This document shows positions 27,845 through 36,710 of a stretch of DNA of 52,060 nt, one piece after another. Each line of letters begins with the position of its first letter. The stretch's first letter is position 1. The translations under genes and the position numbers were made by a program. The notes below the pieces were generated by a model that worked only from the letters and a program-made list of their open reading frames with translations, searched no databases and was not told the origin of the DNA. The DNA is from Gammaproteobacteria bacterium. GTDB taxonomy: Bacteria; Pseudomonadota; Gammaproteobacteria; Poriferisulfidales; Poriferisulfidaceae. The DNA is taken from the NCBI GenBank assembly GCA_026713705.1, contig JAPONY010000092.1, positions 1-52,060 on the forward strand, read 5' to 3'.

Positions 27845-30748
27845 TTAGTTCCGTGGCCGGGGCTGCGCAATGTTTCGAGTGTAATCACAAGAAGGCCAAT
27901 TCGAACAACCAAGGAAAGGGCCATACTTGCTTACCCTTTTTCTCAGCCAGCCATCGCAGCTGGGGCAACTCTTCGCAGGCTGGCCACAGTCGTTACAACG
28001 AAAGGCGTCGTCCTCTTTGGCCAGCAGTCCTGTCCCACAACTGGGACAAGCAGGTTGCCTATACTTGCAATAGGGCCAGTTCGAACAGCCGTAGAAGACT
28101 CTCCCATTTTGAGCGTTTTCACGGCGCTCCAAGCGACCCTCGGCGCACCTCGGACAAGGAACATCATTTTCTGGCAGTCGGCCGAAGACAGCAACATCGT
28201 ATTCCCCGTCAATCAGTTCCTTGACAAAGGAAGAGGGCGCACCATCATCTGCAAGCAAGTAGACACAGCGCCTGGCACGCGTGATGGCGACATAGAACAA
28301 GCGACGTTCCTCAGCATTGGGGTGCCTTTCCGGCTTGGCAAGGACCAAGTCGAGAAGTGGATCATCATTGATTTCGGTTGGGAAACCATATTTCCCGGAA
28401 CACAGGCCGAGCACCACGACATAGTCGGCCTCCAACCCTTTTGAACGGTGCACGGTCATGTAGGAAAGTTGCAAGTCGGGATATTGCCGAATCAACTCGG
28501 ACATGTTCTCCGGCCGCATGTGCTTGTAGCGACCTAACAACAGAACGGTCGATCCCTCGTCATGACAAGCCACGTCAGCGGCAATCTTGTCAAGCGTCTC
28601 TCTCAACAAAGAGCATCTTTTATCGGGAAGGCCGATGTGGACACTCGTCCCGGTTGCTTGGCGTGTCGAATGGACAGCTTTCTCTATCTGCGCAGGATTG
28701 CTGAGAATGAATTTGGTTGCGACCGAGGTGATTCGATCGGCACAACGGAAGGTCGTCTCCAAATCAATGCGCTTGCTATACCCGAAATGAGTTTTGAACT
28801 CGCGCATGATGGCAGTATCCGAACCACTGAACCGGTATATGGACTGCCAGTCATCACCAACAGCGAACAGTTGAGCCGTTGGTGACTGGTCAAGCAACGC
28901 CTTCAACAGCTTGGCTCTCCCAGGTGAAATGTCTTGAAATTCGTCGATGAGGATATAGCTGAATGGGCTGTGGTAGCGGCCCGCTTTCACATGTTCTGTT
29001 GCTTTATTAATCATGTCATGAAAGTCTATCTCTCCCCGTTCTGAGAGGGCTTCCTTGTAACGCTGAAAAATTGGTTTGAAAACAGCCAGAAATGCCTCCG
29101 CCCTCAGCCGGCCCCTGACGTTTGTGGCCCGTCGGGCGACTTCCCGAAATGATAATCGGGCATCCTTGTAGTGCTGCAGGAAAGTCGCTACAAGACTTGT
29201 AAACGGATCAATCCGACCTTGTTCGTTTAAGACAGCGAAGACATCCGCTGAAGGAACCGGAGAAAGAGTCACACCGTGAGCCGCTAATTTCTCAGCCAGG
29301 TTATCGGTTAATCTCCCCGCGTCATGCTCGTGACTGAAAGTCTCAATGAGAGTGGTGCCATATTTGACATGGCACGATCGCTTCCACTCCATGTCTTGGA
29401 GGTATTCCTTCTTGTTGATGAATGGAGCCGGATCTCCCGATGCGTTGAGCCCGAAGTGCTCGATATAGTCTCCTGCCTCCGGGAGATAAAAATCGGGTTG
29501 ATACTGCCGCCTTTCCGGTGTCGCTGTTTTGTGCTCATAGATGGCTTCGTACTCGTAAGGGATGCCATTGAGGTAGAGAAAGTTTGCAATCACACACTCT
29601 TGGTAACTCTTGACCTTGTCGCCTTTCAGTGACCGGATGTCATGCTGGCGGACATAGTCCCAATATTCACCCATGCTCTGGAATTCATGTTCACTTCTGT
29701 AGGGCGCAAAGTGAGTTTGAAACCACTTCAATAAAATTCCTGCGAACGTGCGCTCGGTGCGGAGGTCATCAACAATGGCTTTCAGAAGGTCGGATAATGC
29801 CCTGCTGTCTTCAGCCACTCTGGCTAACGTCGGGCGCTCACCTTCAGCTTGGCCGATGATCGACATGCCCAAACTATGAAAGGTCCGAACTGTAAGGTCC
29901 TGCGCTGTTTCATCACCGAGTCGATGCTGGAGCCGTTCTTCCAATTCTTTCTGAGCGTCTCTTGCAAAAGCCAGCAGCAACAATTCGGATGGGCGCCGGT
30001 AGCCTCTCCAAGTAAGCCAACCTGCCTTGGCCACAATGACTGACGTCTTGCCGCTTCCTGCCGCAGCGACAACCAAATTACGGTCTTCGTCAATAATGAC
30101 TGCTCGGCGTTGCTCGGCGGTTAGCGGCCGCGCTTCCACCCCGTCGAGAAACTCGCGTGATTGGGTCAACTGATTGGCAACATAGATGTCGTTAGCCTTT
30201 GTGCGGAAACCATCAGGATCTTGCAAATACTCCTGTACCATTTTCAGCATCTTGATTTCCGGGCTGTTTGATAACGCATCCGGCCACCGGGAAGAAAATT
30301 GGCTGGCTACTGCCTCCGCATCACGCTCAAGGTCACGGCCGGAACTATAAGAGATATACCTTGCCGGGTTGCTGAAGTGCGCCAAGCGGTCGTGGACGGA
30401 ACGTAGAGATCTGATCTGCGTCGCGAACAGCCTACGCCACCAATCGACTCTAGTAGCCTCTAGTGTTTTTGCTAGTTCCTCGGCATCGCGTCGCGACAAT
30501 CCCGAAACAGTTGCTGCCCCGGAAGCATATCGAATCCGAACACTCCCCCATCGCCACCAAGTTTTTACTTCGCTCGCGTCAATTTTCCCGACGGGGATTT
30601 TCTTGAGTCGTATTGTGAACGTCAACCTTAAGACATTCGAGTTTATAGTGGCGGCCTTAGCGTCTCTTGGACGAATGACTGCAAACAGGAGTGAAGCGAA
30701 CCCAGTTCGCCTGAACGTGGAGTGAAACTCAACTTTCGGTACGTGCAT
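27845..30748 (-). CDS. Helicase IV-like UvrD/Rep helicase with inserted nuclease-like segment and zinc ribbons
   Basis: A 967-residue superfamily 1 helicase. It resembles E. coli HelD (helicase IV) but is longer. Motifs: Walker A VVAAAGSGKTSV (about 226-237), YILIDEFQDIS, FAVGDDWQSIYRFSGSD, TVHRSKGLEADYVVVLG and LFYVAITRARRCVYLL. Between the early motifs and motif II lies an insert with YQECVIANFLYLNG, YQPDFYLPE and YIEHFGLN, which looks like a PD-(D/E)XK nuclease. The C terminus has three Cys-rich units, two with the topoisomerase-like GCSNWPxC pattern. It follows the type III-like operon after 117 bp and may be part of it. Confidence 0.85.
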   Translation of the reverse strand: MHVPKVEFHSTFRRTGFASLLFAVIRPRDAKAATINSNVLRLTFTIRLKKIPVGKIDASEVKTWWRWGSVRIRYASGAATVSGLSRRDAEELAKTLEATRVDWWRRLFATQIRSLRSVHDRLAHFSNPARYISYSSGRDLERDAEAVASQFSSRWPDALSNSPEIKMLKMVQEYLQDPDGFRTKANDIYVANQLTQSREFLDGVEARPLTAEQRRAVIIDEDRNLVVAAAGSGKTSVIVAKAGWLTWRGYRRPSELLLLAFARDAQKELEERLQHRLGDETAQDLTVRTFHSLGMSIIGQAEGERPTLARVAEDSRALSDLLKAIVDDLRTERTFAGILLKWFQTHFAPYRSEHEFQSMGEYWDYVRQHDIRSLKGDKVKSYQECVIANFLYLNGIPYEYEAIYEHKTATPERRQYQPDFYLPEAGDYIEHFGLNASGDPAPFINKKEYLQDMEWKRSCHVKYGTTLIETFSHEHDAGRLTDNLAEKLAAHGVTLSPVPSADVFAVLNEQGRIDPFTSLVATFLQHYKDARLSFREVARRATNVRGRLRAEAFLAVFKPIFQRYKEALSERGEIDFHDMINKATEHVKAGRYHSPFSYILIDEFQDISPGRAKLLKALLDQSPTAQLFAVGDDWQSIYRFSGSDTAIMREFKTHFGYSKRIDLETTFRCADRITSVATKFILSNPAQIEKAVHSTRQATGTSVHIGLPDKRCSLLRETLDKIAADVACHDEGSTVLLLGRYKHMRPENMSELIRQYPDLQLSYMTVHRSKGLEADYVVVLGLCSGKYGFPTEINDDPLLDLVLAKPERHPNAEERRLFYVAITRARRCVYLLADDGAPSSFVKELIDGEYDVAVFGRLPENDVPCPRCAEGRLERRENAQNGRVFYGCSNWPYCKYRQPACPSCGTGLLAKEDDAFRCNDCGQPAKSCPSCDGWLRKRVSKYGPFLGCSNWPSCDYTRNIAQPRPRN

Positions 30749-30865
30749 AGATACGTCTAGCGAGTTATACGTGGAAACCTGATAATTCAGCGGAATCCGA
30801 AACCCTATGCCTCTAGAACACGCTTCTCCTGAACTAGCCTGTCAAAAGAAAACGTTTCCCCTCAT

Positions 30866-33676
30866 TTATACTCGCCCACTTATCTTTTCCTCTACATCGC
30901 CAGGATCAAATGAAACCTCGCTATGCCATTTCCCGAAACCACCATGCTCGTTAATTGCCAAAACCCACCTGTCGAGAAAATCTCTCTTCGCCTTATTTTT
31001 CTGATCATCTTGACCTTTTATTTCCAGAATTAGATGTTCCCCGTTGCTGAGCTTAAGAATAAAATCTGGATAGTATTTCCTCACTACACCGTTGTACACA
31101 TAATGGATTGAGAATCCCAGATGATCGTTTTTGACGAAAGAACTGACTAGGGCAGAACGATCCATGAAACGAGCCGCACTTGTCTCCCAAGTGCTGTCAT
31201 ACACACAATGGCTAATGTGAGATTTTTTCATCCATTCGCAGGGCTTGCTGGTATACCACGGCAAAACATCAATGGTTGACTTAATTGGTTGCTCCGAATC
31301 AAAAATAGGAACAAATTTTTCTACATTCTCTGACCGGATGGCCGACCATATATGTTGGACAACTTTATTCATAGCCAAAATCATCACGACTTTATGCTTG
31401 GTCTCATCCGAGCCCGCAGAAGAAAATTCAGTTTCAATCTTGTCCGAAGCTATAAATTTTTCGACCAGCCCAACCAACTGAGCCAAAAAATTTTCACGGC
31501 TTCCCTTCCACTCCGGAAGAGGCTCTGAGCCATAAATTAAAGAGGCGACCTGAAAGATAATAGTCTGCAGACGAGTTTCCTTTTCGACTTGCCTTACCCC
31601 AATGGTGGTTTCGTCTACAGGGTGAGGGGAACCATCGATAATGGCTTCGAGATCCGCCTCTGTTATAAGCTCATAAGCACTAATCACCAGAGGCTCAACC
31701 TTGTCAACATCCAAAGTGAGTACGGGCCTATAAATGCTGTCAATACGTATGACATTGGGCCATACAATCTCATACTTTGCTTTCTCTGAGACTGGTTCCA
31801 CCCTAGTCTTTGGCTTGGGCGGTGGAGGGGGACCATTTTCACTTTCTTCATGAGGTAAGAAAGTAAAAGGAACCCCAAAGATATTGACATATTCAGCCTC
31901 CAAAAAACCGTCTTCATTTGTGTCATACGAAACTCTACGCAACCCACGGCCAACGACCTGCTCACAAAGAAGTTGACTCGAAAAGGCTCGCAATCCCATA
32001 ATGTGGGTTACCGTCTTGGCGTCCCATCCTTCAGAAAGCATGCCCACTGATATTACGTTCTGAATCTGTTCCCCTGGCTCGCCTTTCTTGCCAACCGTAT
32101 CAACAATTTTTCGCAGAAATTCCGCTTTCTGCTTTTGGTTCAAACTGGAGCCGCCATTTTGGATAACTCCCGAAAAATCAAAAGCGAGCTCCTCTTTGGC
32201 AGATTCTGCTTCTTTCAGAATTTTGCTGTCGATCTGTAGTGTTTGATTCTTGTTGCAAAGTTCCTCTATCGGTATTTGGCCGTGATCGAAAGCATGTTTG
32301 ATCCTTGCTGAGGTTTCGGTGCGATTCGCCACTGTAATCATGACCGGCGGCACTTCATGTCCTGCTTTTCTCCATGCTTTTTTCGCCTCTCTCCAGTCTC
32401 CCCCAAGCAGATAGTAAGCTGTCTTAACTAGATCTGGCAAAGGTTCTTCCGCTTCAGCCTTTCTAGTTACATCATCCTTAACATCCGGGTCCATGTAAAT
32501 GTGATACAGACGTGATCTCAACTCTTTTGTTGCAATACTATCGTCGCGGACAACAACGCGCGGTGTTTTAACCAAGCCTGACTCAATGGCATCATTCAAC
32601 CCAAAATCTGAAACGATCCAAGGAAACAAAGTTTCCTCTGCGGCAGTTCCCCCAGATGGAGAAAAAGGGGTTGCAGATAAATCAAAGCACCTCAATATGC
32701 CAACCTGATCGTGAATCTTGTCTAAACCACCGACCCATACAGTTGCTTCTTCTGCGCTATCCCTATCAGAACCCATCCTCTGATATTTGCCTTTTGCTTC
32801 TGGATTTCGTCTCCATGCATGATGGGCTTCATCATTGATAACAATGAGATTATGGCTAGAGTCAATGTCCCCCAGTACATCGTGAACATAAGCGGCTTGA
32901 CTGACTTCTATGCGTTGCCTTTTGTCTACAGAACGCAGATACCCTTTTTCAATTCTTTTATCGATTTTCTCCTGCGAATCCCAAGAAAGAGCATGCCAAT
33001 TATGTATCAGCACTTTGCCTTGCCGCAACTTGTCCATCAGCGGAGCAGGAACAATATCGAATTCTTCGTAATAGTTGTGTGAGTGTGAGGGCTTAAGTAC
33101 CTGCAACCGGTTTTTCACTGTTAAGCCAGGAGAAACAACCAGCACATTTTTACTGAATCTAGGGTCCGCTGCATTCGCGACCTTGTTCAAAAAGTTCCAC
33201 GCAATAATCATTGACATGATTACTGTCTTCCCTGATCCCGTCGCCATCTTGCTGCACCAGCGTTCAAAATTGCCCCCATCTCCCCCGAGATCAAGGCCGG
33301 TTTTCTCCGAATCTGGAGCCTCAGTAAGCCAGATTAGGGTTTCAATAGCTTCTAGTTGGCAGAAGAAAAATCGATGCCCTCCCTTTTCTTCATGGTTTTG
33401 CCAATGCTCTAAAAGACGTTTTGTTACTCCCGTGACTCCAGGGTAGCAGTCCTCTCTCCATGATTTGACTCGTTGTCTGATCTTATTTACGAGCTTAATT
33501 TCGTGGAACACTCCGGGATCATCAAATCCTTTGAATTGGGGAGTCGCTTTTATGTAGCCGGCAGGACGCCGACCTTTTGCGCGTGTAAACCTTCGTCTTT
33601 CTCGATCGTAGCGCCAATACTCCTTAGGCTCCTGGTAAGGACTATTGATAATAAGTTTGTCTATGCCCTTGGTCAT
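30866..33676 (-). CDS. Type III-like restriction subunit: SF2 helicase with C-terminal nuclease
   Basis: A 936-residue DNA translocase and nuclease, the likely restriction subunit for the methyltransferase at the head of the operon. Walker A is MATGSGKTV (about 144-152), motif II is VINDEAHHAW (about 279-288), and VVGRGLRRV is motif VI. The last 70 residues hold YYPDFILKLSNGEHLILEIK, a PD-(D/E)XK nuclease core. This differs from classical Res in its long middle region. It is the last gene of the eight-gene run, after the DUF6527-like gene. Type III enzymes cut after ATP-driven translocation; the site is unknown. Confidence 0.87.
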   Translation of the reverse strand: MTKGIDKLIINSPYQEPKEYWRYDRERRRFTRAKGRRPAGYIKATPQFKGFDDPGVFHEIKLVNKIRQRVKSWREDCYPGVTGVTKRLLEHWQNHEEKGGHRFFFCQLEAIETLIWLTEAPDSEKTGLDLGGDGGNFERWCSKMATGSGKTVIMSMIIAWNFLNKVANAADPRFSKNVLVVSPGLTVKNRLQVLKPSHSHNYYEEFDIVPAPLMDKLRQGKVLIHNWHALSWDSQEKIDKRIEKGYLRSVDKRQRIEVSQAAYVHDVLGDIDSSHNLIVINDEAHHAWRRNPEAKGKYQRMGSDRDSAEEATVWVGGLDKIHDQVGILRCFDLSATPFSPSGGTAAEETLFPWIVSDFGLNDAIESGLVKTPRVVVRDDSIATKELRSRLYHIYMDPDVKDDVTRKAEAEEPLPDLVKTAYYLLGGDWREAKKAWRKAGHEVPPVMITVANRTETSARIKHAFDHGQIPIEELCNKNQTLQIDSKILKEAESAKEELAFDFSGVIQNGGSSLNQKQKAEFLRKIVDTVGKKGEPGEQIQNVISVGMLSEGWDAKTVTHIMGLRAFSSQLLCEQVVGRGLRRVSYDTNEDGFLEAEYVNIFGVPFTFLPHEESENGPPPPPKPKTRVEPVSEKAKYEIVWPNVIRIDSIYRPVLTLDVDKVEPLVISAYELITEADLEAIIDGSPHPVDETTIGVRQVEKETRLQTIIFQVASLIYGSEPLPEWKGSRENFLAQLVGLVEKFIASDKIETEFSSAGSDETKHKVVMILAMNKVVQHIWSAIRSENVEKFVPIFDSEQPIKSTIDVLPWYTSKPCEWMKKSHISHCVYDSTWETSAARFMDRSALVSSFVKNDHLGFSIHYVYNGVVRKYYPDFILKLSNGEHLILEIKGQDDQKNKAKRDFLDRWVLAINEHGGFGKWHSEVSFDPGDVEEKISGRV

Positions 33677-33707
33677 TAGTTTTCGCGGGAGATCTTCCCG
33701 GCAAAGA

Positions 33708-34076
33708 TTATAGTTTCTGGTTTTCTACTGGAACCAAGATGGATGGGAATTCCGCCCAAACCACTTTTCCATTTTTAATCCAGTAGTGGCAACGGCAGGA
33801 TGAATCCGTTACATGAATGGAAGGAGAAAACGACAACGTCCCGTCATGGTTTTCCCTAAATTTCCATCTCCTCTTGAACTCTGGAGAAATTTCCAAGTGA
33901 ATGGCTTTCTTGCATTTTTTCCGAGGGCACACAACAACTGCGTAGTATGGGTGTTCGCGTCCCCCCACAACATAAATCGTGTTCCGCTCCAGTGCCTTGG
34001 GCAAATCTTCTACCCATTGCGTCCGATAGCATCTGAAGTATTCAAATACATTCCGAACTTTAGCCAGTATTTTCAT
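33708..34076 (-). CDS. DUF6527-like small putative metal-binding protein
   Basis: A 122-residue protein with Cys50, Cys55 and His60 (CPRKKCKKAIH) and Cys94, Cys96 and His97 (SSCRCHYWIKNGKVVWAEF), a likely zinc site. The pattern LSFSPSIHVTDSSCRCHYWI fits DUF6527 proteins, which are found beside bacterial ubiquitin-like conjugation genes. Function unknown; it could be a target-recognition or ligase-like accessory. Its ATG overlaps the JAB-E1 gene by 17 bp. Confidence 0.72.
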   Translation of the reverse strand: MKILAKVRNVFEYFRCYRTQWVEDLPKALERNTIYVVGGREHPYYAVVVCPRKKCKKAIHLEISPEFKRRWKFRENHDGTLSFSPSIHVTDSSCRCHYWIKNGKVVWAEFPSILVPVENQKL

Positions 34077-35463
34077 CTTTCAATTTTTGAACAAGAAAAC
34101 TTTTATCACCCATCCCCGCATATTTAGTGAAAATGGGCGAGCGTTCGGTCCCCATTTTCGTGTTCATGTAACAACCGTGCACAAATCTAAAACGCTGCTC
34201 AGAAAACTCATCGTTATCATCCAGCCGGAAGCCATGTATACGAGCCAGAAAATCGTTGAAAGCCATGCACGCCGCCTGCATATTAATTGACATAACTGCC
34301 GGCTGGTCCTCTCCTACCGCAGCCAGATAGCCTGCCACGCGCTGTGTCTCATAGTGCTTTCTGTCTTTTCGATACCAGTTTTCGGCAGTCAACTGCTCAC
34401 TGGTATAGCTTCCCCTTAGCATTAAATCAGCATTTTCAGGGTGTATGTAATGAGACACGGCATCGGCTTGAGAAATCCCTCCGTCAGGACTCGCTTCTAA
34501 GTAAACTCCTACATCGAAGTATGGAAGAAAGTATGCCGAGGCAAGACACTCCAAATGATATCTTCCTTCTGCTGAATCGACACACCCAAAGATGACATCG
34601 CAGTCCCCCAACGCCTCAATCACCTGCTTGTCGAAAGTATGCGCTTGATATGTATCAACACACACATCCGTCCCCATTGCTTTTATAGTTCGCTGGAGCA
34701 CCAAAACCTTTGGGTTCCCCTCTTCCGCATCTTTGGAGGTAGCATTGACGATACGGTTGAGGTTTTTTTCCTCCACGCAATCCGGATCTACCAGTGTCAA
34801 TCTGCCAATACAATTTCGTGCCAAAAGTTCGACGACGATGCTCCCAGTTCCCGAACAACCAACCACTCCAACATGCATATTCCTAAAAAGCTTAAATGTC
34901 CCCTTGCCGAAAGCCTGTAAAACCCGAGCACCCGCACCAAGATCTGTATCCGGAATTGGCACCTGCTTCCAAATCAGAATATCCTCTCCTACCACTGCAA
35001 CACTCTGAACGGGTGTAAATTCCTTCTCACGACTTACTAGCCTTGCAATCACTTTTCCATCTGGCAGCATGATTGCAGAGCCATTGGGTCTGTCATCATC
35101 GAACCAACTGCCTACCGAATGAAATAGCTCTTTATCATTTCGGTCATCAATATCCGAAAACTGTTCATAGCCGCCAGGGTGGCTATGTATTGTCAGGACA
35201 GATAGACCTTTTTGGTCTATCTCTGTTATTTTTTCTGGAGGGAAAAACTCCGAAAAAGGCCAGGATATATGATCAGGTTCTCTTACTTCGTACGTACTAG
35301 GAGAAATAAGAATCAGGTCATTCGCGATCAAGCGAACACCAGACTTTGCTCTTCCATAATGGCATAGAACAACAGCAACTGCTTCCAAACCATCGCCGGG
35401 ATACAGGTGTTGGTAAAGCCTTCGGTGCTGGCTTGGAATTAGAGCCAGTGAATGATACGCCAC
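34060..35463 (-). CDS. JAB peptidase-E1 (ThiF-like) fusion protein
   Basis: A 467-residue two-domain protein. The N-terminal JAB/MPN domain has a JAMM zinc site: Glu27 candidate, HSHPGG (His93, His95) and S-x-x-D ending at Asp106. It could process or remove the ubiquitin-like protein. The ThiF/E1 domain follows, with the nucleotide-binding GVVGCSGTGSIVVELLARN (about 199-217) and LVDPDCVEEKNLNRIVNAT. It should adenylate the C terminus of the small ubiquitin-like protein upstream. Start is a GTG with AGGGA before it. No CxxC is found near residues 341-350, where many ThiF-like proteins have one. AT-rich, unlike the core. Confidence 0.86.
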   Translation of the reverse strand: MAYHSLALIPSQHRRLYQHLYPGDGLEAVAVVLCHYGRAKSGVRLIANDLILISPSTYEVREPDHISWPFSEFFPPEKITEIDQKGLSVLTIHSHPGGYEQFSDIDDRNDKELFHSVGSWFDDDRPNGSAIMLPDGKVIARLVSREKEFTPVQSVAVVGEDILIWKQVPIPDTDLGAGARVLQAFGKGTFKLFRNMHVGVVGCSGTGSIVVELLARNCIGRLTLVDPDCVEEKNLNRIVNATSKDAEEGNPKVLVLQRTIKAMGTDVCVDTYQAHTFDKQVIEALGDCDVIFGCVDSAEGRYHLECLASAYFLPYFDVGVYLEASPDGGISQADAVSHYIHPENADLMLRGSYTSEQLTAENWYRKDRKHYETQRVAGYLAAVGEDQPAVMSINMQAACMAFNDFLARIHGFRLDDNDEFSEQRFRFVHGCYMNTKMGTERSPIFTKYAGMGDKSFLVQKLKDENTG

Positions 35464-35470
35464 GTCCCTA

Positions 35471-35848
35471 TTATACTTTCGGGAGCTCAGATATAAGTTG
35501 ATTCTTCACATAGGTCATATGCGTAGCAATACTATCTACACTCGGGCGCCATGGATAGTGCCGGGACCATCGCTGCCAAGTACGTTCAAAATGACTCTCT
35601 GGAGCCAACGCGGCAATAGATGACCCATCTTCACGTAAGACTTCCGGGTCGAAGTAAAACATATCAATCATTCCGGTAGGATAATCACTTGGAATAAGCA
35701 AAAGCAAGTCAGATTTCTCAGGAGTGTAACCTCTAGGAAGCCGGTAGTTTTTGATAATCAACCCTTCTTTATCACCCTCGCTCACAGGTTTCCATCGCCG
35801 AGAGTACTCCGCCCTGAGGAATTCTATGTCTTCCTCCGGCAGATTCAC
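35471..35848 (-). CDS. E2/UBC-like protein without cysteine
   Basis: A 125-residue protein resembling the prokaryotic E2 family linked to bacterial ubiquitin-like genes: LLLLIPSDYPTGMIDMFYFD is the UBC core and FERTWQRWSRHYPWRPSVDS the conserved tail. The protein has no cysteine at all, so it cannot form a Cys thioester as a standard E2 does. The WSRH histidine may be functional, or it may act as a scaffold. Its GTG start overlaps the Ubl stop by 4 bp and it precedes the JAB-E1 gene by 7 bp. Confidence 0.75.
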   Translation of the reverse strand: MNLPEEDIEFLRAEYSRRWKPVSEGDKEGLIIKNYRLPRGYTPEKSDLLLLIPSDYPTGMIDMFYFDPEVLREDGSSIAALAPESHFERTWQRWSRHYPWRPSVDSIATHMTYVKNQLISELPKV

Positions 35849-36132
35849 AAGCCAAACATTCCTTGCTGGGCCTGCTTCTTCACTGTTTCGAAACGTTCAA
35901 TCTCTGGGTCCGTAATATCCACTTCTTGGTCAGGTTGTACTGGCTTACGTCGGCCGCCGCGAAACTTCTGATTCAGCGTCCACTCTGCATAGTCTTTTTG
36001 AACTAAGGCCAATATCTCCTCACCCTTTAGTCTTCCGTCATTCACGACAATCAACTTGTCATCGACCCTGATTTCATATTTTTTCTGCCCATCACAGACA
36101 TCGCCATCTGGTTTAACTTTCGATATGCTCAT
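35845..36132 (-). CDS. Ubiquitin-like (multiubiquitin-family) protein
   Basis: A 95-residue beta-grasp protein. KYEIRVDDKLIVVNDGRLKG, ILALVQKDYAEW and VDITDPEIERFETVKKQ follow the pattern of the bacterial multiubiquitin family, here as a single unit. The C terminus ends QQGMFGL, so there is no mature Gly-Gly; processing by the JAB domain would be needed if GG-type chemistry is used (an internal RGG is at FRGGRRK). It is likely the modifier of the cassette. The ATG has a GAGGTGA ribosome site, the best in the operon, consistent with high expression. Confidence 0.78.
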   Translation of the reverse strand: MSISKVKPDGDVCDGQKKYEIRVDDKLIVVNDGRLKGEEILALVQKDYAEWTLNQKFRGGRRKPVQPDQEVDITDPEIERFETVKKQAQQGMFGL

Positions 36133-36140
36133 GCTTCACC

Positions 36141-36710
36141 TCAAACTTGGTCATAGGCCTCCTCTGACGTAAGAATTCTCGCATGTTTCTTACTTGATTG
36201 TTTTGCCAACTTAAGCAATTTTTGTCGCCGTATTCCACGCCGATTTCCAGAATCAATTATATCCTGTCTATCGTTTGTGACAAGAATTCGGTCTGCGGTT
36301 ATAGCCGTGTATACAAATATTCGATCAGTTCCATTTCCGCTATTAACAATTTTCTTTATTGCCTTCATCAGGTTGTCTCCCTGATTGACAGAAATTTTCT
36401 TTTTTATGGTTTCTGGAAGAAGCCAATACCGAAGGATATCAATGTAATCTTGGTGAGTAATGTTTCCGAAACCATCTTGGATACTGAAGAAATAACCGAG
36501 TCGGTTTTCGTATTCGTGGGCTATACGGCCTTCTGTGTCACCAATCAACTTGACTCCGTCAGACCCTAGACGGGTCAGCAATGAGCCTATATGGTTCCTT
36601 ATATTTTTTTGTGGATTAAATAAATGCTCAAACACGTTCGTGTCTATGGCAACGAAATCGCTGATTAGGTTATTCTTTTTCACTGTCGGGGCCTTTGTAC
36701 TTTGCAGCAC
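36141..36710 (-). CDS. PIN-like nuclease
   Basis: A 189-residue protein with a PIN-like acidic pattern: DFVAIDTNVFEHLFN (Asp near 23), IAHEYENRL, NGTDRIFVYTAITADRILVT and NDRQDI. The product is a probable RNA or DNA nuclease. The start is GTG at 36710, overlapping the ATPase gene by 41 bp; another GTG at 36683 would reduce this to 14 bp. ATPase and PIN genes are thus tightly coupled and may form a toxin-like effector module of the system. Confidence 0.7.
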   Translation of the reverse strand: MLQSTKAPTVKKNNLISDFVAIDTNVFEHLFNPQKNIRNHIGSLLTRLGSDGVKLIGDTEGRIAHEYENRLGYFFSIQDGFGNITHQDYIDILRYWLLPETIKKKISVNQGDNLMKAIKKIVNSGNGTDRIFVYTAITADRILVTNDRQDIIDSGNRRGIRRQKLLKLAKQSSKKHARILTSEEAYDQV

